Of a stretch of DNA of 64,000 nt, positions 61,341 through 64,000 are shown one piece after another; within the stretch, counting starts at the first letter, position 1, and every line of letters starts with the position of its first letter. The translations under genes were made by a program, and so were the position numbers. Source of the DNA: Sphingomonas dokdonensis (GTDB lineage: Bacteria; Pseudomonadota; Alphaproteobacteria; Sphingomonadales; Sphingomonadaceae). The DNA lies in NCBI RefSeq assembly GCF_002197685.1, contig NZ_NBBI01000005.1, positions 124,001 to 188,000 on the forward strand, written 5' to 3'. Below the pieces are notes generated by a model. The model saw only the letters and a list, made by a program, of their open reading frames with translations, had not been told where the DNA came from and made no database searches.

Positions 61341-62072
61341 TCACCCGCCGCAGATCGCGCGTCCGCTACCGGCGCGGCTCACCGTACAACGTGCGCCATC
61401 GCCCAGGTCGACCGAGCCGCTGCCGGCCATCGAAACGGTCGCCGGGCCATTCACCATCGCGCGGACGCGGCCCGAACCTGCGGTGGAGACCTTGGCGGAG
61501 GCGGCGCGCAGCCCGGGCGCGATCACCCCGCCCGACCCGCTGCTACGCACCGTCAGCCGATCGGTGCTACCCGCCACCGAGATGCTGCCCGAACCGCCGA
61601 TCGAGAGCGACAGATCGGTCACCGCCACGCTCCTGAACGTCAGGCTGCCCGATCCGCCGATGCTCGCACGCAGGCTGTCCCCGCTCACGCGATCAACGAT
61701 CATCCGCCCCGATCCACCGATGCTCGCGCCTTCGAGGCGCGGCATGGTGATGCTCACGCGAACCTGCTGGTCGCCGTCCTTGCGACCCACATTCCACCGC
61801 TCGCGCGAGCGGATCCGCAGCGCGCTGCCGTCACGCTCGACCCGGATACGCGCCAGCGCCGCCGCCGGCCCCGTCGCGCGTACCGACCACGCGTCGCCGA
61901 CGTGCACCTCGACCGTCGCCGGCGTGCCGAGCGCCACGCTGCTGAAGTCTCCGGTGCGATAGACGAGCGCCTCGCCGTCGCGCTGCGCCGCGACCTCCTG
62001 CCCCTCCGCCACGGCCGCACCGGGCAGCGCGATGGCAAGTGCAATGGCGGATACAAAAGCGATCTGTCGCAT
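61341..62072 (-). CDS. DUF2807 (head-GIN) secreted protein, copy 1
   Basis: The 243-residue protein has a Sec signal peptide ending GAAVAEGQEV and a DUF2807 domain with DFSSVALGTPATVEVHVGDA, LEGASIGGSGRMIVDRVSGD and LSIGGSGSISVAGSTDRLTV. The C-terminus AICGG matches the tail of copy 2. It is the first of the three in transcription order, 53 bp before copy 2. The carD terminator lies 73 bp upstream. Confidence 0.87.
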   Translation of the reverse strand: MRQIAFVSAIALAIALPGAAVAEGQEVAAQRDGEALVYRTGDFSSVALGTPATVEVHVGDAWSVRATGPAAALARIRVERDGSALRIRSRERWNVGRKDGDQQVRVSITMPRLEGASIGGSGRMIVDRVSGDSLRASIGGSGSLTFRSVAVTDLSLSIGGSGSISVAGSTDRLTVRSSGSGGVIAPGLRAASAKVSTAGSGRVRAMVNGPATVSMAGSGSVDLGDGARCTVSRAGSGRAICGG

Positions 62073-62144
62073 GGCCGTCTCCCAGGTGTGTTACTTCAGC
62101 AATACGCCTAGGAATTACAGCTGTAAACACCCTTGTTGCCGCAC

Positions 62145-62180
62145 AAAGAAAAGGGGCGGTCGCCCGCTGGCGCCGCCCCT
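62145..62180 (-). terminator. Rho-independent terminator of carD
   Basis: On the minus strand AGGGGCGG and CCGCCCCT pair, followed by TTTCTTT (complement of 62145-62151). It lies 50 bp past the carD stop and separates carD from the DUF2807 genes. Confidence 0.8.
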
Positions 62181-62228
62181 CTTCATCTACAGGTGTTCAG
62201 CGCGGGGCACGATCGCCCCTCCCCGGCC

Positions 62229-62762
62229 TCAGGCCGGCACCTTGTCCTTGTTGTAAATCGCTGCCGCTGCGCGAAGGATCTCCAGGATCTTCTCCTGCGC
62301 CGCCGGCTCGTCGATCTGCTCCATCGCGGCAAGCTCGCGCGCCAGGCGGCTGGTCGCGCCTTCGAAGATCTGCCGCTCGGAATAGCTCTGCTCGGGCTGG
62401 TCGTCGGCACGGAACAGGTCGCGGACCACCTCGGCGATCGACACCAGGTCGCCCGAGTTGATCTTTGCTTCATATTCCTGCGCGCGGCGCGACCACATGG
62501 TGCGCTTCACCTTGGGCTTGCCCTTCAGCGTTTCCATCGCTTCGCGCATCGTCTTGTCCGACGACAGCTTGCGCATGCCCACGCTCTCGGCCTTGTTGGT
62601 CGGCACGCGCAGCGTCATCTTTTCCTTTTCGAAGCGCAGCACGTAAAGCTCGAGCTGCATGCCGGCGATTTCCTGTTTCTGCAGCTCGATCACACGGCCT
62701 ACGCCGTGCTTCGGGTAAACAACATAATCACCGACGTCGAAATGCAGCGCCTTGGCAGCCAT
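62229..62762 (-). CDS. carD: CarD family transcriptional regulator
   Basis: The ATG at 62762 gives 177 residues. The N-terminal RNA polymerase-interacting domain has FDVGDYVVYPKHGVGRVIEL and the C-terminal helical domain has KRTMWSRRAQEYEAKINSGD and LAREL. CarD binds the polymerase beta subunit and stabilises open complexes, especially at ribosomal promoters. The upstream frame adds 25 residues not typical of the family. It ends at a strong terminator, and the ferredoxin gene is 281 bp upstream. Confidence 0.95.
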   Translation of the reverse strand: MAAKALHFDVGDYVVYPKHGVGRVIELQKQEIAGMQLELYVLRFEKEKMTLRVPTNKAESVGMRKLSSDKTMREAMETLKGKPKVKRTMWSRRAQEYEAKINSGDLVSIAEVVRDLFRADDQPEQSYSERQIFEGATSRLARELAAMEQIDEPAAQEKILEILRAAAAIYNKDKVPA

Positions 62763-63043
62763 AGGAACCCGATCCTCTGGGTTGAACACGTCACCGGCAA
62801 CATCTTGCGAACCATTGGTCCGCGAGCGATTGTCCATGGCGGCGTGAAAGGTTAGCGTCTCCAGCGGACGCGCAAGAGCAATGCGTCCGTCACGGGCTTA
62901 TATAGCAGCATTGCAAGATTATTACCAGCGCCGATCAGTCAGCATTGCTGGCACAAGTGCGACAAGCCGCCGTACCACTGCGGGTCAGGCGGCGATCAAC
63001 GCGAGGCAGACAGGCGGGTCGATGTTCGCCCGCCGCGACCGGT

Positions 63044-63385
63044 TCAGTCGCCGGTGCCGGGCTCGGGCGAGAAATACTTGTCGTACTTGCCCTCTTCGCC
63101 CTTGTGCTCGTCGGCGTCGGGCGGGGTCTGGTCCAGCTTGCGCGTCACATTGGGCCACTGGCCCGAGAAGGTGGCGTTCAGCTCCAGCCAGCGCTCCAGG
63201 CCGTTTTCCGTGTCGGGCAGGATCGCTTCGGCCGGGCATTCCGGCTCGCACACGCCGCAGTCGATGCACTCGCTTGGATTGATGACGAGCATGTTCTCGC
63301 CCTCATAGAAGCAGTCAACCGGGCACACCTCGACGCAATCCATGTACTTGCAACGGATGCACGCGTCGGTGACGACATAGGTCAT
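63044..63385 (-). CDS. fdxA: 7Fe ferredoxin FdxA
   Basis: The 113-residue ferredoxin from ATG 63385 has Cys9, Cys17 and Cys50 placed for a 3Fe-4S cluster and Cys21, Cys40, Cys43 and Cys46 for a 4Fe-4S cluster, the Azotobacter FdI pattern, with two extra cysteines (12, 25). It is a soluble low-potential electron carrier. The C-terminal tail with [15 protein letters not shown] is normal for alphaproteobacterial members. It lies 63 bp past the S4 protein gene on the same strand. Confidence 0.95.
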   Translation of the reverse strand: MTYVVTDACIRCKYMDCVEVCPVDCFYEGENMLVINPSECIDCGVCEPECPAEAILPDTENGLERWLELNATFSGQWPNVTRKLDQTPPDADEHKGEEGKYDKYFSPEPGTGD

Positions 63386-63448
63386 GGCCGGCAAAACTCC
63401 TTCGAACGGCAGACTGGGCGCCGCTGCTATGCGCGCCTTCCGCCATCG

Positions 63449-63742
63449 TCAATCGCCGTCGCTCGTGTCTGTTCCATTTGTGGCCGGATCGCCGGCCTCC
63501 AGATCGCGATAGCATAGCCGCGCTTCGGGGGCCGGGCCGCGCCGCGTCGGCAGCGCCTCCACCCGCACGACATGCACCGCGCCCGCTTTGAAGAAGGTAA
63601 GAACATTGCCGATTCGCACCGGCGTGTGTGCGCGGTCGACGCGCCTTCCGTTGATCCGCAGATGCCCGTCCGCCGCCATCGCCTGCGCCACGTCGCGTGT
63701 CTTGGCGAGCCGCGTGAACCACAAGAAGCGATCCAGCCGCAT
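63449..63742 (-). CDS. S4-domain RNA-binding protein (Hsp15-like)
   Basis: The 97-residue protein from ATG 63742 begins MRLDRFLWFTRLAKTRDVAQ and AMAADGHLRINGRRV, a standard S4 fold of the HslR/YlmH type, then a polar tail. It should bind structured RNA, possibly stalled ribosomes. The upstream helicase-like gene ends 11 bp away, suggesting one message. Confidence 0.88.
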   Translation of the reverse strand: MRLDRFLWFTRLAKTRDVAQAMAADGHLRINGRRVDRAHTPVRIGNVLTFFKAGAVHVVRVEALPTRRGPAPEARLCYRDLEAGDPATNGTDTSDGD

Positions 63743-63753
63743 GCTCGCCTCAG

Positions 63754-64000
63754 TCAAAGGCCAGCCCCGCCAGCGCGGCAAAGGCGTTGTCCGATCGCGG
63801 CCGCGCCGCTTTCGCCGGCGGTCGCCCGCGCCACGCCCAGCGCCCCTCGGCGGCGGGGCGGAAGCCCAGCTCCACCATCAGCCGCGTGATCGTGCCGGGC
63901 TCCAGCCCGATCGACGTGGCAAGCGCGGGATCGGGCAGGAACGGCGCGCGCGCCCCACCACCTTTCGGCCGCGCATCATGCGCGGCGCGCGCGATCCGCT
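63754..64000 (-). CDS. C-terminal fragment of a probable SUV3-like helicase
   Basis: The last 82 codons of a frame entering from the right edge read DPALATSIGLEPGTITRLMV, ELGFRPAAEGRWAWRGRPP, then NAFAALAGLAFD and stop. The SIGL...LMVELGF...W.WRG pattern is that of the C-terminal region of large DExH RNA helicases (SUV3/MgpS-like) that precede S4-domain and fdxA genes in sphingomonads. The catalytic part is outside the window, so this is a partial gene call. Confidence 0.6.

Overview
The window is a stretch of high-GC alphaproteobacterial chromosome, most like Sphingomonadales. The markers are a PopZ-type polar organiser, an NDUFA12 homologue joined to a DUF2155 gene, CarD beside the 7Fe ferredoxin, DUF1192, Flp pilins, tandem DUF2807 proteins and REP-type palindromes reading GTCATCCCGG/CCGGGAT. 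Almost all of it is ordinary core chromosome. I see no prophage, insertion sequence, CRISPR array or plasmid gene, and only one RNA gene, tRNA-Cys.

Layout. 1-3.6 kb: the edge of an apparent sugar or glycan cluster, with a fused PLP aminotransferase-flavin oxidoreductase translationally coupled to a GT2 glycosyltransferase. 3.6-9.6 kb: two L,D-transpeptidases of different subfamilies, a 2OG/Fe(II) oxygenase, a very acidic small protein overlapping an MliC-type lipoprotein, and an S9 peptidase. 9.7-12.5 kb: PopZ, TolC and a Pcm-like methyltransferase on one strand. 12.6-13.8 kb: tRNA-Cys, MutT and two Flp pilins. 13.8-19.5 kb: accA, xerD, a secreted protein and a 45-residue membrane protein on the minus strand, opposed by aroK-aroB-DUF2256. 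19.5-24 kb: an overlapping chain of CvpA, Fe-S scaffold, cation/proton antiporter and DUF423, then radA. 24-29.4 kb: aat, NDUFA12/DUF2155, an amino-acid permease, DUF192 plus a double cold-shock protein, and recX. 29.5-34.8 kb: a fatty acyl-AMP ligase, REP repeats, acs and a MarC protein. 34.8-40 kb: argB-yggT-DUF167-folD-secreted protein-MarC, overlapping end to end from yggT onward, then a queuosine-precursor transporter and a nucleoside transporter. 40-45.3 kb: a cold-shock gene, an SDR, an osmoprotectant ABC importer with permease and binding protein fused, a quinone oxidoreductase and DUF1192. 45.5-52.8 kb: clpA, REP repeats, a second S9 peptidase, an Atm1-like exporter and a GNAT protein. 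52.9-59.7 kb: recQ, a BLH phosphatase, an ATP-dependent DNA ligase, a metallophosphoesterase, dps, a GDT1-like protein and rpmG. 59.8-64 kb: three consecutive DUF2807 proteins, carD, fdxA, an S4 RNA-binding protein and the C-terminus of a probable helicase.

Genes are packed tightly. Many same-strand pairs overlap by 1-4 bases (ATGA, GTGA, TGATG), implying translational coupling. Several convergent pairs overlap at their 3' ends, the largest being aat against the DUF2155 gene (178 bp). The most unusual items are the aminotransferase-flavoprotein fusion, the DUF2807 triplet, the acidic protein with its MliC partner, an Fe-S scaffold lacking its third cysteine, a DUF167 gene with no standard start codon, and two REPIN-like inverted repeat pairs. 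Functions rest on motif recognition by eye; no database search was run.
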